Shown: positions 44,498-52,957 of the stretch, one piece after another
Position numbering within the stretch: position 1 is the first letter of the stretch
How the letters are laid out: each line of letters starts with the position of its first letter
From: an uncultured Pelagibacteraceae bacterium
GTDB taxonomy: Bacteria; Pseudomonadota; Alphaproteobacteria; Pelagibacterales; Pelagibacteraceae
Direction of reading: 5' to 3'
Length of the DNA: 52,957 nucleotides
NCBI GenBank assembly: GCA_902609705.1
Contig: CACLSX010000003.1
Location: 1-52,957, forward strand
Notes under the pieces: generated by a model
Database searches by the model: none
Told to the model about the DNA's origin: nothing
Seen by the model: the letters and a program-made list of their open reading frames with translations, nothing else
Translations under genes and position numbers: made by a program

Positions 44498-45952
44498 GTG
44501 AATCAAAGCGAAAAATTTCAATTAAGGAATTGGGAATTAGTTTCAATAAATCCAAATAATCGAGACTGGAGTTGGAAGAATTATTTTAACTTTTGGGCTA
44601 TAAATATTCAAACAATTGTTGGGTTCTCTTTAATTTCAGCTTTATATTTATTCTATGATCTGAATTTTTTTGTTGTCTTAACAGGATCATTGTTAGCAGG
44701 ATTATTAGTATTCTTTTTTGCTAACATTATTGGAAAAATTTCTCAAAGTAGTGGATTAAGTTTTCCAACAATTCTCAGACTTTCGATGGGTTTTACAGGT
44801 GCCAGATATGTGGGGATGATAAGAGGATTAGTAGGTTTGTTCATGTTTGGTGTCCAAACATTTTTTATATCAAAGTCACTAGGTTATATTGCAAGGATCA
44901 TTCTATTTAAAATAGATAATCAACTCTTACAGAATGAAATATTTCTATTATTCTTTTTTGGTTTAAATTTAATTGATTGGGTTTGTTTATTTTTAACTTT
45001 AATATTTCAATACATCCTTTTTACAAAAGGACAGAATTTTCTAAAATCATTTATTAATTTTTCAGGTCTTTCAATATATTTAGGACTTTCTGTATTATTA
45101 ATTATTATTTTATCGGAGTATTACAATGAACTACTTAATGGAGTAAAACTAAGCTTAGTCTTTAGCAATTTTGCAATTCAGTCAAATATCGCCCCAATAA
45201 TTTCAATTACAGGAACTTTATTTGCTTATTTTGCAATAGTTCTTCTAACTTTTGGAGACTTTTCTAGATACTCAATGAATTACAAAGAAATGACCAAAGG
45301 AAACCTAAGTATAATATTAAATTTAATATTCTTTTCTTTTTTCTCTGTTTTGATCACTTTAGGTTCAGATATTATTCTTACTAGCAAAGGATTAAACGCT
45401 TCAAGTCTACTTACTAACCCAAATGATATAGTTGGAAAATTTAATAATAATTTTCTAACTTTCTTTTGCTTGATATTTATTATTATCTCCTCGTTATCAA
45501 CTAATTTGATAGCAAATTATATTCCTTCGCAAAATACATTGATAAATTTTTTCCCGAACTCTTTAACGTTAAAAAAAACAGGAATTGTAATATCAATTAT
45601 TGGGTTAATTATTTCAACATTTTGGCTTTCAATTTTCAGTAAAGCTAATGTTTTAATATTTGTTGAAGCTGTAGCGACGACTTTTGGTCCAATATTTGGT
45701 GTATTAGTAGCAGACTATTATTTATTTAAAAAACAACAAATTAATCATAAAGAGCTTTTTTACCCTAAAGAACATACTGAATATATTTACAGTAACGGTT
45801 GGAACCTCAAAGCATTGTATGCTCTTTTTATAGGATCAATATTTTCTTTATCGTCTTTATTAAATGAAAACTTAATACAATATCAATCTTTTGGATGGAT
45901 TATTGGAGCATTCACATCTTATTTAGTATATTATTTATTAAATAATAAGTAA
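44498..45952 (+). CDS. NCS1 family nucleobase/cofactor permease
   Basis: A 484-aa membrane protein with about 12 helices. NRDWSWKNYFNFWAINIQTI near the N-terminus and ATTFGPIFGVLVADYY near the C-terminus match NCS1 carriers (cytosine, uracil, allantoin, hydantoin, thiamine precursors), which co-import a cation. The start is GTG. The substrate is not readable by eye. It precedes the alcohol dehydrogenase by 2 bases, so the two are probably co-transcribed. Confidence 0.82.
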   Translation: MNQSEKFQLRNWELVSINPNNRDWSWKNYFNFWAINIQTIVGFSLISALYLFYDLNFFVVLTGSLLAGLLVFFFANIIGKISQSSGLSFPTILRLSMGFTGARYVGMIRGLVGLFMFGVQTFFISKSLGYIARIILFKIDNQLLQNEIFLLFFFGLNLIDWVCLFLTLIFQYILFTKGQNFLKSFINFSGLSIYLGLSVLLIIILSEYYNELLNGVKLSLVFSNFAIQSNIAPIISITGTLFAYFAIVLLTFGDFSRYSMNYKEMTKGNLSIILNLIFFSFFSVLITLGSDIILTSKGLNASSLLTNPNDIVGKFNNNFLTFFCLIFIIISSLSTNLIANYIPSQNTLINFFPNSLTLKKTGIVISIIGLIISTFWLSIFSKANVLIFVEAVATTFGPIFGVLVADYYLFKKQQINHKELFYPKEHTEYIYSNGWNLKALYALFIGSIFSLSSLLNENLIQYQSFGWIIGAFTSYLVYYLLNNK

Positions 45953-45954
45953 TT

Positions 45955-46959
45955 ATGAAAGCCCTTGTTTATACTGGAGTTGAGGAAATGGAATTCAGGG
46001 AGGAAAAAGAACCTTCTGAAAAACCTGGAGAAAGTATTCTAAAAGTTCATGCATCAGGTATCTGTGGCTCAGATATGCATGCTTACCACGGAAAAGACGA
46101 GAGAAGAATTCCACCATTAATTTTAGGTCATGAAGTTAGTGGTCAAATAATAAACGGTAACCTTAAGGATCAAATTTCAGTTCTTAATCCTTTAATAACT
46201 TGTAGAAATTGTGAATACTGCAAAAGTGGAAGAGAACATTTATGTCCAGATAGAGTTCTTCTAGGAATGAATAGACCTTATGAAAGACAAGGTGCATTTG
46301 CTGAACTCATTACTGTTCCAGATCATAATATTTTCAAAGTTCCTGAAAAGCTTGATGTAAAAGAGGCTGCGGTTGCAGAACCAACAGCAGTTTCATATCA
46401 TGCAGTATTATTAGCAGTAGATGCATCAAAAAAACCGTTAAATGAATGTAGAACGCTTGTTCAGGGTGGTGGAGCAATTGGCCTTTTGTGTGCATTAATT
46501 TTATCCAAGATCCAAGGAAATACTAATCTGACAATTTCTGATCCTAATCAAAAAAGACTGAATGAATGCTCCAAATATGTAGATGCAAAAACAGTGTCGC
46601 CAGATCATAAAGATATTAAAGAGAGCAGCTTTGATTTAGTTTTTGATACTGTTGGACTCGAAGTTTCACGACAACAGGCAATCAGTGTAGTAAAACCAGG
46701 TGGAATAATCGTTCATATCGGATTAACCCAGCCTGCTGGATCTTTTAATTTTAGGAAAGCAACCCTTCAAGAAGTTACTTTTATTGGAACTTACTGTTAC
46801 ACAAACAAAGAATTTGGTGAAACTATTGATATTTTAACTAATAACAAGCTAGGCAAGATAGAATGGATTGAGTACAGAAATCTTAAAGATGGTTGGGGAG
46901 CTTTTAAAGAAATTCATGATGGAACCTGTTCGGCACCTAAGATAGTGCTTCTGCCTTAA
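45955..46959 (+). CDS. zinc-dependent alcohol dehydrogenase (MDR family)
   Basis: A 334-aa medium-chain dehydrogenase. The catalytic zinc site uses SGICGSDMHAYHG (Cys) and ILGHEVSG (His-Glu); the structural zinc site is CRNCEYCKSGREHLC. The NAD-binding part is VQGGGAIGLLCALIL, slightly unlike the standard G-x-G-x-x-G. Sorbitol/threonine-type dehydrogenases are the closest in look; the substrate is unknown. Confidence 0.87.
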   Translation: MKALVYTGVEEMEFREEKEPSEKPGESILKVHASGICGSDMHAYHGKDERRIPPLILGHEVSGQIINGNLKDQISVLNPLITCRNCEYCKSGREHLCPDRVLLGMNRPYERQGAFAELITVPDHNIFKVPEKLDVKEAAVAEPTAVSYHAVLLAVDASKKPLNECRTLVQGGGAIGLLCALILSKIQGNTNLTISDPNQKRLNECSKYVDAKTVSPDHKDIKESSFDLVFDTVGLEVSRQQAISVVKPGGIIVHIGLTQPAGSFNFRKATLQEVTFIGTYCYTNKEFGETIDILTNNKLGKIEWIEYRNLKDGWGAFKEIHDGTCSAPKIVLLP

Positions 46960-47087
46960 ATTCTTGGTTTTTTAAGAGGTATTAATACCTTTTTTTCTCC
47001 GATTTTTTCTGAATTTTTTGAAATTACAGGTGCAGTTATAATTATAGACCAATAAATCATCAAACCAAAAAGAACTGTTAATTTCAT
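46956..47087 (-). CDS. small membrane protein candidate (43 aa)
   Basis: A short minus-strand frame after the alcohol dehydrogenase. One N-terminal hydrophobic helix (LTVLFGLMIYWSIIITAPVI) is followed by a basic tail rich in K. It has a Met-Lys start but no clear Shine-Dalgarno site. Its last codons overlap the alcohol dehydrogenase stop and cover a possible terminator palindrome, so one of the two readings may be wrong. Confidence 0.38.
   Translation of the reverse strand: MKLTVLFGLMIYWSIIITAPVISKNSEKIGEKKVLIPLKKPRI
46974..46997 (+). terminator. weak terminator after the alcohol dehydrogenase
   Basis: AAGAGGTA, loop TTAA, TACCTTTT with one G-U pair, followed by further Ts up to 46997. The core AGGTATTAATACCT is a perfect palindrome. 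The stem is short and AT-rich, so efficiency is doubtful. Confidence 0.45.
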
Positions 47088-47182
47088 ATCATCTAAATAG
47101 AGAATAATAATGAATTATGCATGTTTAAATAATGTCAAAATTTTGAATTTGAAAATTATTTTATCTTTTATATAGAGAGGAC

Positions 47183-47836
47183 ATGTTTAGATTTTTATTT
47201 AAATTGATTTTGGTTACAGCGTTGTTTCAAACTACTTTGTATTCTGAGGAAGTAAAAGTATTTGAGTTTACAGAGAAAGAACTATCAGAATTGACAGTTA
47301 GAAAAGTAAGAGGGGCAGATAATAAAACTGAATATTCTGTTGGCTCTGATGAAAATGGTAATTACCTTAAAGCTATTGCTGATAATGCTGCTTCTGGCCT
47401 AGGTAAGGAGATTAAAATTGATCTAAATAAAACACCTTTCATAAATATTACTTGGAAAATTGAGAAAGACATACCAGGGATAGATGAGACAGCTAAAAAG
47501 GGTCATGACTTTGCAGGAAGAGTATTCGTCATTAAAAAAACTGGAGCAACACCTTTATCCAATAGAGCAATAAATTATGTTTTTTCGAGTAATCAAGAAG
47601 TTGGAAGCAACTTTCCAAGCCCATATACTAAAAAGTCCATAGATAATGTACTTGCTACTACCAAAACAAATTTAAATGAATGGGTAACTGTCAAAGCAAA
47701 CGTTAAAGAAGATTTCAAGAAATTCCATAATTTAGATGTTAATGAGCTGGACGGGATAGCGATCATGTCAGATACAGATAATTCAAAGCAAAAATCAATT
47801 ACTTACTATCAAAATATCTATTTTTCTTCTCAATAA
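47183..47836 (+). CDS. secreted DUF3047-like protein
   Basis: A 217-aa protein with a signal peptide (MFRFLFKLILVTALFQTTLY). The mature part has the DUF3047 pattern: an early KVRGADNKTEYSV, WKIEKDIPG, AGRVFVIKKTG, SNRAINYVFSS and a final DGIAIMSDTDNSKQ. The predicted fold is a beta sandwich like a carbohydrate-binding module. Function unknown. AGAGAGGAC stands just before the ATG. Confidence 0.75.
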   Translation: MFRFLFKLILVTALFQTTLYSEEVKVFEFTEKELSELTVRKVRGADNKTEYSVGSDENGNYLKAIADNAASGLGKEIKIDLNKTPFINITWKIEKDIPGIDETAKKGHDFAGRVFVIKKTGATPLSNRAINYVFSSNQEVGSNFPSPYTKKSIDNVLATTKTNLNEWVTVKANVKEDFKKFHNLDVNELDGIAIMSDTDNSKQKSITYYQNIYFSSQ

Positions 47837-47852
47837 ATTTTATTAATATCAA

Positions 47853-48248
47853 TTGATGAAAGTATTTAAGTATAATTTAAAAGTATACTATGAGGATACT
47901 GACTTTGGTGGAATAGTTTACCATGCAAATTATTTAAAGTACTTTGAAAGAGCAAGATCTGAGCTTATTTATTCAATAGGCTATTCAAATAAAAAGTTAT
48001 TAGATAAACATAATATTTTAATAGCAGTAAAAACTTGTAATGTAGACTTTAAAAAACCAGCTAAATTTGAGGATAAAATTACTGTTTTTACAAAAATTAA
48101 GTCTAATACTTTGACTACAATTACAATGTCACAAGTAATTAAAAGAAAATCAGATACTTTATGTGATGCAGAGATTAAACTGGTATCTCTTAATAATTTG
48201 GGAAAACCAGTAAAACTTCCAAAAGCACTTATTAACAAATTAAACTAG
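47853..48248 (+). CDS. ybgC: YbgC-type acyl-CoA thioesterase
   Basis: A 131-aa hot-dog-fold protein. YYEDTDFGGIVYHANYLKYF is the 4HBT signature with the catalytic aspartate (YEDTD) and the HANY turn. YbgC hydrolyses short acyl-CoAs or acyl-ACP and is usually next to tol-pal, but no tol gene is here. A nearby minus-strand gene (UDG) ends inside its last codons. Confidence 0.87.
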   Translation: MMKVFKYNLKVYYEDTDFGGIVYHANYLKYFERARSELIYSIGYSNKKLLDKHNILIAVKTCNVDFKKPAKFEDKITVFTKIKSNTLTTITMSQVIKRKSDTLCDAEIKLVSLNNLGKPVKLPKALINKLN

Positions 48249-48914
48249 TTCTTTTACTTTTTTAAATAGTTTAGTCATTTGTTTTTCATTTATTCGTCCA
48301 GTATTTACATTTCTTGGACTTGGATGATAACACCCCATTAACAACACATTGTTAGGTAATTTAAAATATGTTCCATGACCAAATTTTACTCTTTCAGTGT
48401 AATCAAAATTTTCTCTATAAAATTTTATACAAGTATCAAACGCAATTTTCCCTAAAGCCACAATAATTTTTAGATTTTTAAGTATTTCAAATTCAGATTT
48501 AAAATAACCAAAGCAATTTTTTAACTCTTCATTTAATGGTTTATCTCCTGGAGGAACGCACTTTAGAGCTGGTGTTATAAAGGTATTTTTTATTTTTAAT
48601 CCATCATTTATATGATCTGAATTACTTTGATTGGCAATTTTTACATTGTGTAAACATTTATATAAAAAATCTGAGGATTTATCGCCTGTAAATACTCTGC
48701 CTGTTCTTGTTCCACCATGAGCAGCTGGTGCTAGACCAACAATCATTATTTTTCCATTTATATCTCCAAAACCTGTAACTGGTTTTCCCCAATAAGTTTG
48801 GTCCATATATTGTTTTCTTTTTTCCGTAGATATTTTTTTTCTAAACCTCACAAGTCTAGGGCATTTATTACATTTAATTATTGTTTTTTTTAATTTTTCA
48901 AATTTAACGGTCAT
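48240..48914 (-). CDS. uracil-DNA glycosylase, family 4/5 (UDGb-like)
   Basis: About 224 aa. I chose the ATG at 48914 (MTVKFEKLKKTII), 5 bases after the glpD stop; an upstream frame would start at 48947 inside glpD. KCNKCPRLVRFRKK gives the Fe-S-type cysteines, VGLAPAAHGGTRTGR is motif A of family 5, and CYHPSPRN is motif B. It removes uracil or other deaminated bases from DNA. An aspartate or asparagine catalytic residue is not seen in motif A (GLAPA), as is normal for family 5. Confidence 0.82.
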   Translation of the reverse strand: MTVKFEKLKKTIIKCNKCPRLVRFRKKISTEKRKQYMDQTYWGKPVTGFGDINGKIMIVGLAPAAHGGTRTGRVFTGDKSSDFLYKCLHNVKIANQSNSDHINDGLKIKNTFITPALKCVPPGDKPLNEELKNCFGYFKSEFEILKNLKIIVALGKIAFDTCIKFYRENFDYTERVKFGHGTYFKLPNNVLLMGCYHPSPRNVNTGRINEKQMTKLFKKVKELV

Positions 48915-48919
48915 TAAGT

Positions 48920-50071
48920 TTAGAGAAGCTTCTTTTTGTGTGTCCATGGACCTTTTTTTGTTTTAGGTAAAAACTTTCTAAGGTCAAAAAGGACTTTTTC
49001 AGACAATTTTCTGTAGGTGGTTAGTTTTCCTCCATATATATTCAATAAAGGTAATTTTTTTATAATTTTTAAATCAAAAACATAATCTCTTGTGACTTTT
49101 GAAGCTGTATTAAAATCTTCAATTAGAGGTCTTATCCCTGAATAAGTATCTACAATGTCCTTTGTTCTGATTTGTTTTTTTAAGTAATTATTTACTGAAC
49201 GAATTAAATATGTAATTTCTTTTTTTGATATTCCTTTATTTTCTGGTGATTTAACCTCAACTTCTGTAGTTCCAATTAAAGAAAACTTCCCTTTATAAGG
49301 TATCACAAATATTATTCTTTTATCAGTATTTTGAAATGTGAATGCAACATTTTCTTTGTACAATTTTTTTGTAATAATATGACTTCCTTTAACTAATCTT
49401 ATTTTTTTCTTAGATTTAATTTTTATATTTTTAGTTAAGGTTTCGTTTATCCATGGTCCAGATGCATTAATTAAAATTTTTGATTTTACTTTTTCACCTT
49501 TTTCAAGACTAATAATCCATTCATTGCCAATAATTTCAGCTTTTTTAACTTTGTTATATTCTAGTATTTTAGCTTTATTTCTTTTTGCATCTTTAGCATT
49601 TAGTTTCGTTAATTTTTTATCGTCAATTTGTATGTCAAAATATTGAAAACCAGTTTTGTATTTTTGCTTAAGAATATTTGAAAATTTTTTTGTAAGATCA
49701 AACGTTTTTGATTTTGGTATATTGCTTTTGCCACCTAAATTATCATACAAAAATAAACCAATTTTAATTAACCAGGCTGGTCGAATTTTATCTGCATAAG
49801 GAATTATAAAAGGAATCGGTTTGGAAATATGTCTGGCAATTTTATAAACTATTTCTCTTTCTTTCAGAGATTCTCTAACTAGTTTGAATTCATAATTTTC
49901 TAAATAACGAAGACCACCATGTACTAATTTCGTCGACCAAGATGAGGTTGCTCCTCCAATCTCACCTTTGTCAGCTAAACAAACTGATAAACCTCTACCT
50001 GCAGCATCTCTTGCAATACCTGCACCGTTTATACCGCCACCTATTATGAATAAATCAAATATTTTAGACAT
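48920..50071 (-). CDS. glpD: short glycerol-3-phosphate dehydrogenase, no C-terminal domain
   Basis: A 383-aa FAD dehydrogenase. LFIIGGGINGAGIARDAAGR binds FAD; SSWSTKLVHGGLRYLENYEF, YSGIRPLIEDF and YGGKLTTYRKLSEK are classic GlpD motifs. Typical GlpD proteins are about 500 aa; this one stops just where the C-terminal helical domain would begin (GPWTHKKKLL). The DNA after the stop encodes the uracil glycosylase, so no frameshifted remnant is visible. It lies divergent from ugpB, which imports the substrate; the pair suggests glycerol-3-phosphate use as carbon or phosphorus source. Confidence 0.85.
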   Translation of the reverse strand: MSKIFDLFIIGGGINGAGIARDAAGRGLSVCLADKGEIGGATSSWSTKLVHGGLRYLENYEFKLVRESLKEREIVYKIARHISKPIPFIIPYADKIRPAWLIKIGLFLYDNLGGKSNIPKSKTFDLTKKFSNILKQKYKTGFQYFDIQIDDKKLTKLNAKDAKRNKAKILEYNKVKKAEIIGNEWIISLEKGEKVKSKILINASGPWINETLTKNIKIKSKKKIRLVKGSHIITKKLYKENVAFTFQNTDKRIIFVIPYKGKFSLIGTTEVEVKSPENKGISKKEITYLIRSVNNYLKKQIRTKDIVDTYSGIRPLIEDFNTASKVTRDYVFDLKIIKKLPLLNIYGGKLTTYRKLSEKVLFDLRKFLPKTKKGPWTHKKKLL

Positions 50072-50211
50072 TTAAATTATGATTTGTTTTAAAATATACA
50101 ACCTCTTTTAGAAATTTAAAATTTTTAAATGCAATTATTTACAATTTCATAATATCTTAACATTAATAAAGTATTAATAAAAAATAAAATAAACTTAACA
50201 GAAGGATAGAT

Positions 50212-51519
50212 ATGAAAAAAATACTTAGTGTTTTAACAATTCTATTTACTTTCTCTTTTACATCACACAGTTATTCAAAAACAGAAATTCATTGGTGGTA
50301 CGGAAACAGTGGTTTTCTTGGTGATGTAATTATTGAAATTGCAAATAGATTTAACGCTTCACAAGATCAATATACGGTCATTCCTACAGGAAAAGGAAGT
50401 TATGAAGATAACATGGCGGCAACTATTGCTGCATTTAGAGCAGGCGACCAACCACACTATTCACAGGTTTATGATGCTGGTGCTGCAATCATGGTAGCTC
50501 AAGTAAAAAATGGTGTTGTTATCGGTTTTGAAGAAATGGCTAAGAAATATGGCATTGATGTAGATGCTGACAACTATATTCCAGGCATTAAAAATTTCTA
50601 TGCCGACTCTGATGGAAAAATGATTGGTGTACCTTTCAATAGTTCAACTTGTTTGATGTATGCAAACATGGACATTTTGAAAGAGGTTGGAATTGAATCT
50701 GTGCCAAAAACTTATGAAGAATTTGAGGCCATGGCTCCAAAAATCAAAGCTGCTGGATACATTCCTTTAGTTCAAAGTCATAGTCCATGGATTTGGACTG
50801 AAAATTTCTTTTCTAGACATAATTTATTAATGTTAGATGGAAATAATGGTTACGATGCTGTTCCTACAAAAACTTTATTCGCTGAAACTGATGCATTTGT
50901 CTATCATTGGAAGAAAGTTAAAGAATGGTATGATAAAGGTTTATATGGCTATAAAGGAAGAGCGTGGGGAGACAATCAAGCACCATTTATAGCAGGTGAA
51001 GCTGCATTTTGGTTTGGTTCTGCTGCATCATTTGGTGGAATGAAAGGTGTTGTTCCAAACTTTACAGTTAATCATATTCCTTACTGGGATTCAGTAACCA
51101 AAGGAAAAGAGTATCCAACTTTTATAGGTGGTGCTGCTAACTGGATCTTAAATGGTCATACTGAGGAAGAGTACAAAGGACTTGCTAAATTTATAGAATT
51201 TATGGGTTCTCCAGAAATGGATCTGTATTATCACAATATGACTGGTTACTCTGCAGTGACTAAAGGTGGTATAGAGTTAGCTGAAACTATAAATTTCTAT
51301 AGAGCTTCTCCATATCATAAAGCAGTTGGTGAACAATTAAGCTTAGAAGGTTCAACTATTCCTGGTGGATATAGAGCTGGTAACTGGCCCCAAATTCGTG
51401 AAGTAATTTACGAAAATATTGAGCCAATGTTAAACGGCAAAATATCAATCGAAAAAGGATTGCAGAATATGGACAAAGGTGCAGCTAAATTGTTAAAGCA
51501 ATTTGCTAAAACTTTGTAA
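50212..51519 (+). CDS. ugpB: ABC transporter glycerol-3-phosphate-binding protein
   Basis: A 435-aa periplasmic solute-binding protein, UgpB size. Signal peptide MKKILSVLTILFTFSFTSHS. IHWWYGNSGFLGDVIIEIA near the mature N-terminus, GKMIGVPFNSSTCLMYANMD and IGGAANWILNG match UgpB. AGAAGGATAG lies before the ATG. The divergent short glpD supports glycerol-3-phosphate or a phosphodiester as the ligand. A terminator-like hairpin follows. Confidence 0.9.
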   Translation: MKKILSVLTILFTFSFTSHSYSKTEIHWWYGNSGFLGDVIIEIANRFNASQDQYTVIPTGKGSYEDNMAATIAAFRAGDQPHYSQVYDAGAAIMVAQVKNGVVIGFEEMAKKYGIDVDADNYIPGIKNFYADSDGKMIGVPFNSSTCLMYANMDILKEVGIESVPKTYEEFEAMAPKIKAAGYIPLVQSHSPWIWTENFFSRHNLLMLDGNNGYDAVPTKTLFAETDAFVYHWKKVKEWYDKGLYGYKGRAWGDNQAPFIAGEAAFWFGSAASFGGMKGVVPNFTVNHIPYWDSVTKGKEYPTFIGGAANWILNGHTEEEYKGLAKFIEFMGSPEMDLYYHNMTGYSAVTKGGIELAETINFYRASPYHKAVGEQLSLEGSTIPGGYRAGNWPQIREVIYENIEPMLNGKISIEKGLQNMDKGAAKLLKQFAKTL

Positions 51520-51532
51520 GAATAATTAAAAC

Positions 51533-51571
51533 AATAAGGAGGGTATTAATTTACCCTCCTTATTTATTTTT
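51533..51571 (+). terminator. hairpin after ugpB
   Basis: A perfect 13-bp stem (arms 51533-51545 and 51552-51564, core AAGGAGGGTA/TACCCTCCTT) with a 6-base loop TTAATT, followed by TATTTTT. It starts 14 bases after the ugpB stop and 47 bases before the ugpA ATG. It should reduce read-through into the permease genes. Confidence 0.8.
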
Positions 51572-51579
51572 ACAAAAGT

Positions 51580-52458
51580 ATGAAAAAAGTCCAATTCAAA
51601 TCTAGCTATTCACAATATCTTTTCTTAGCTCCGCAGCTAGGTATATTGTTAATTTTTTTATATTGGCCAATCATACAAACCTTTAGAGATGCATTTACAA
51701 TGCAAGATGCTTTTGGATTTGGATCGAAGTTTGTATGGTTTGACAATTTTTTATTTATTTTTGATGATCCAGCTTATTTCATAGCTTTCAAATTTACTAT
51801 TATTTATAGTTTTGTTATTACGTTAATTACAGGCTCAATTGGATTATTACTTGCAGTTCAGGCTAATAATGTAATGCATGGTAAAAGCACTTACAAAACA
51901 CTTTTAATTTGGCCTTATGCAATTGCGCCTGCGGTAGTCGGTGTAATGGCAAATTATTTTTTTAGTGAAAGATTTGGTCTTCTTTATCATTTATTTCACG
52001 AACTGTGGGGATTTAATTGGTACGAAAGTGTGTTCGACTCTTATATTTACGTAATCATAGCTGGTTCTTGGAAGCAAATCAGTGCTAATTTTATTTTCTT
52101 CTTGGCTGGACTTCAAGCTATACAAAAATCTGTAATTGAAGCATCAATGATTGACTGTAAAAATAGTTTTAGAAGATTTTGGACAATTACATTCCCATTA
52201 TTAATGCCAACTACATTCTTTTTAATAATTATTAATATAACGTATGCTTTCTTTGATACATTTGGAATTATTGATACCACAACAATAGGTGCTCCTTCCG
52301 GTGAAACAAGAACTCTAGTTTATAAAGCTTACATGGATGGATTTAGAGGACTGGATTTAGGAAGTGCAGGAGCTCAATCAATAATGATGATGTTGATTGT
52401 ATTAGTAATTACGATTTTTCAATTTAGATATATCGAAGGGAAAATACATTATAATTAA
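51580..52458 (+). CDS. ugpA: ABC transporter permease UgpA
   Basis: A 292-aa inner-membrane permease with about six helices; YLFLAPQLGILLIFLYWPI is the usual UgpA/MalF-like first segment. The EAA-loop (EASMIDCKNSFRRFWTITFP) contacts the ATPase. With ugpB and ugpE it forms the glycerol-3-phosphate importer. Its stop overlaps the ugpE ATG by 1 base. Confidence 0.9.
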   Translation: MKKVQFKSSYSQYLFLAPQLGILLIFLYWPIIQTFRDAFTMQDAFGFGSKFVWFDNFLFIFDDPAYFIAFKFTIIYSFVITLITGSIGLLLAVQANNVMHGKSTYKTLLIWPYAIAPAVVGVMANYFFSERFGLLYHLFHELWGFNWYESVFDSYIYVIIAGSWKQISANFIFFLAGLQAIQKSVIEASMIDCKNSFRRFWTITFPLLMPTTFFLIIINITYAFFDTFGIIDTTTIGAPSGETRTLVYKAYMDGFRGLDLGSAGAQSIMMMLIVLVITIFQFRYIEGKIHYN

Positions 52459-52957
52459 TGACTAGATTTATCACATCAAGTTTTTCACATTTAATTTTAC
52501 TCATTGGAATACTAATCATGGTAGTTCCTGTATGGATGATTTTTGCTAGCTCGACGCACACGAGTTCAATGATTAATATGAATGGTCTCCAAATGTTTTT
52601 AGGAGATAGCTTTTATGAAAATTACTTACGAGTTTTATTATATCAGGGTGGTTTTTTTAAAGAGATAACAGCATTAAAAATGTTTTTTAATAGTTTTATC
52701 ATGGCTACAGGAGTTGCAATATTATCCGTTGTTACATCTTTAATGGCTGCTTACGCGTTGGTTTATTACAGAATAAAATATGCAACATTATTGTTTTGGA
52801 TTATATTTATTACAATTTTAGTACCATTAGAGTTAAGAATTTTCCCTACTTATTCAGTAATGGCTGAGCTTAATCTAGTGAATTCTTACTTTGGATTAAT
52901 AGTTCCTATTTCAGCATCAGCTATAGCAACATTATTCTTTCGACAATTTTATAAAAT
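52458..52957 (+). CDS. ugpE: ABC transporter permease UgpE, 5' part
   Basis: About 166 codons up to the window end; the gene continues beyond. It starts at ATG in TAATG overlap with ugpA. The visible part has an N-terminal helix (LILLIGILIMVVPVWMIFAS), a conserved NSFIMATGVAILSVVTSLMA segment and LVPLELRIFPTYSVMAEL, typical of UgpE/MalG-type permeases. The ATPase gene ugpC is expected downstream. Confidence 0.88.
   Translation, partial: MTRFITSSFSHLILLIGILIMVVPVWMIFASSTHTSSMINMNGLQMFLGDSFYENYLRVLLYQGGFFKEITALKMFFNSFIMATGVAILSVVTSLMAAYALVYYRIKYATLLFWIIFITILVPLELRIFPTYSVMAELNLVNSYFGLIVPISASAIATLFFRQFYK

Noticed and set aside
48914..48960. Frameshift removing the C-terminal domain of glpD
   Set aside because: The sequence after the stop is the start of the uracil glycosylase gene in its own frame; no remnant of the GlpD C-terminal domain is visible.
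1..52957. CRISPR array, tRNA, rRNA or prophage
   Set aside because: No regularly spaced repeats, no cloverleaf with CCA-type ends and no phage or transposase genes were noticed on reading both strands; this was by eye, without a tRNA or repeat search.

Overview
The window is AT-rich (roughly 70% by eye), packed almost end to end with genes, and uses many start/stop overlaps (TAATG, ATGA). Its content is typical of a streamlined marine heterotroph: an aprMBA sulfite-oxidation locus beside organosulfonate genes, two TRAP transporters, a Ugp glycerol-3-phosphate system, a photolyase and many single-copy oxidoreductases. I infer a member of the SAR11 clade (Pelagibacterales, 'Candidatus Pelagibacter'-like). 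I saw no rRNA, tRNA, IS element, CRISPR array or phage gene.

Layout. 1-4708: the end of metC, an MFS carrier, and a pabB-pabA-pabC-HIT operon for the folate precursor p-aminobenzoate. 4815-15687: a sulfur island. It holds aprM-aprB-aprA, a small conserved-looking gene, a TauE/SafE exporter, suyAB (sulfolactate sulfo-lyase, minus strand), xsc (sulfoacetaldehyde acetyltransferase), a DadA-type FAD oxidase and an aminotransferase. SuyAB and Xsc both release sulfite. Apr run in reverse can oxidise it to APS, and TauE can export excess. 15688-16035 is the only gene-free stretch above 300 bp; it starts with a terminator and holds several further hairpins. 16036-17694: a small gene and a photolyase. 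17947-20538: an unusual 863-aa protein joining two cyclic-nucleotide-binding-like domains, a PlsC acyltransferase and an SGNH hydrolase. 20547-23973: small, mostly uncharacterised genes and an FG-GAP/UnbV secreted protein. 24063-28854: a TRAP transporter in line with an enoyl-CoA hydratase and a class III CoA-transferase. 28851-32926 (minus): a giant FAD/Fe-S dehydrogenase and an enolase-superfamily enzyme. 32972-35599: a serine-glyoxylate-type aminotransferase, a renalase-like flavoprotein and a secreted protein. 35586-41246 (minus): a creatinase-like M24 protein, a hydratase, an M23 peptidase, an SDR, a TerC protein and a GMC oxidoreductase. 41382-46959: a second TRAP system, an NCS1 permease and a Zn alcohol dehydrogenase. 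46956-50071: a DUF3047-like protein, a YbgC thioesterase, a family-5-like uracil-DNA glycosylase and a short GlpD. 50212-52957: ugpB-ugpA-ugpE, the last cut by the window end.

Recurring themes: all three periplasmic binding-protein genes (two TRAP, one Ugp) are followed at once by a strong hairpin before their permease genes. Several very short genes sit in the gaps (8390-8536, 17698-17835, 22823-22966, 46956-47087). The strongest candidates for undescribed biology are the cNMP/PlsC/SGNH fusion, the unknown genes in the sulfonate island, and the structured intergenic region at 15688-16035.
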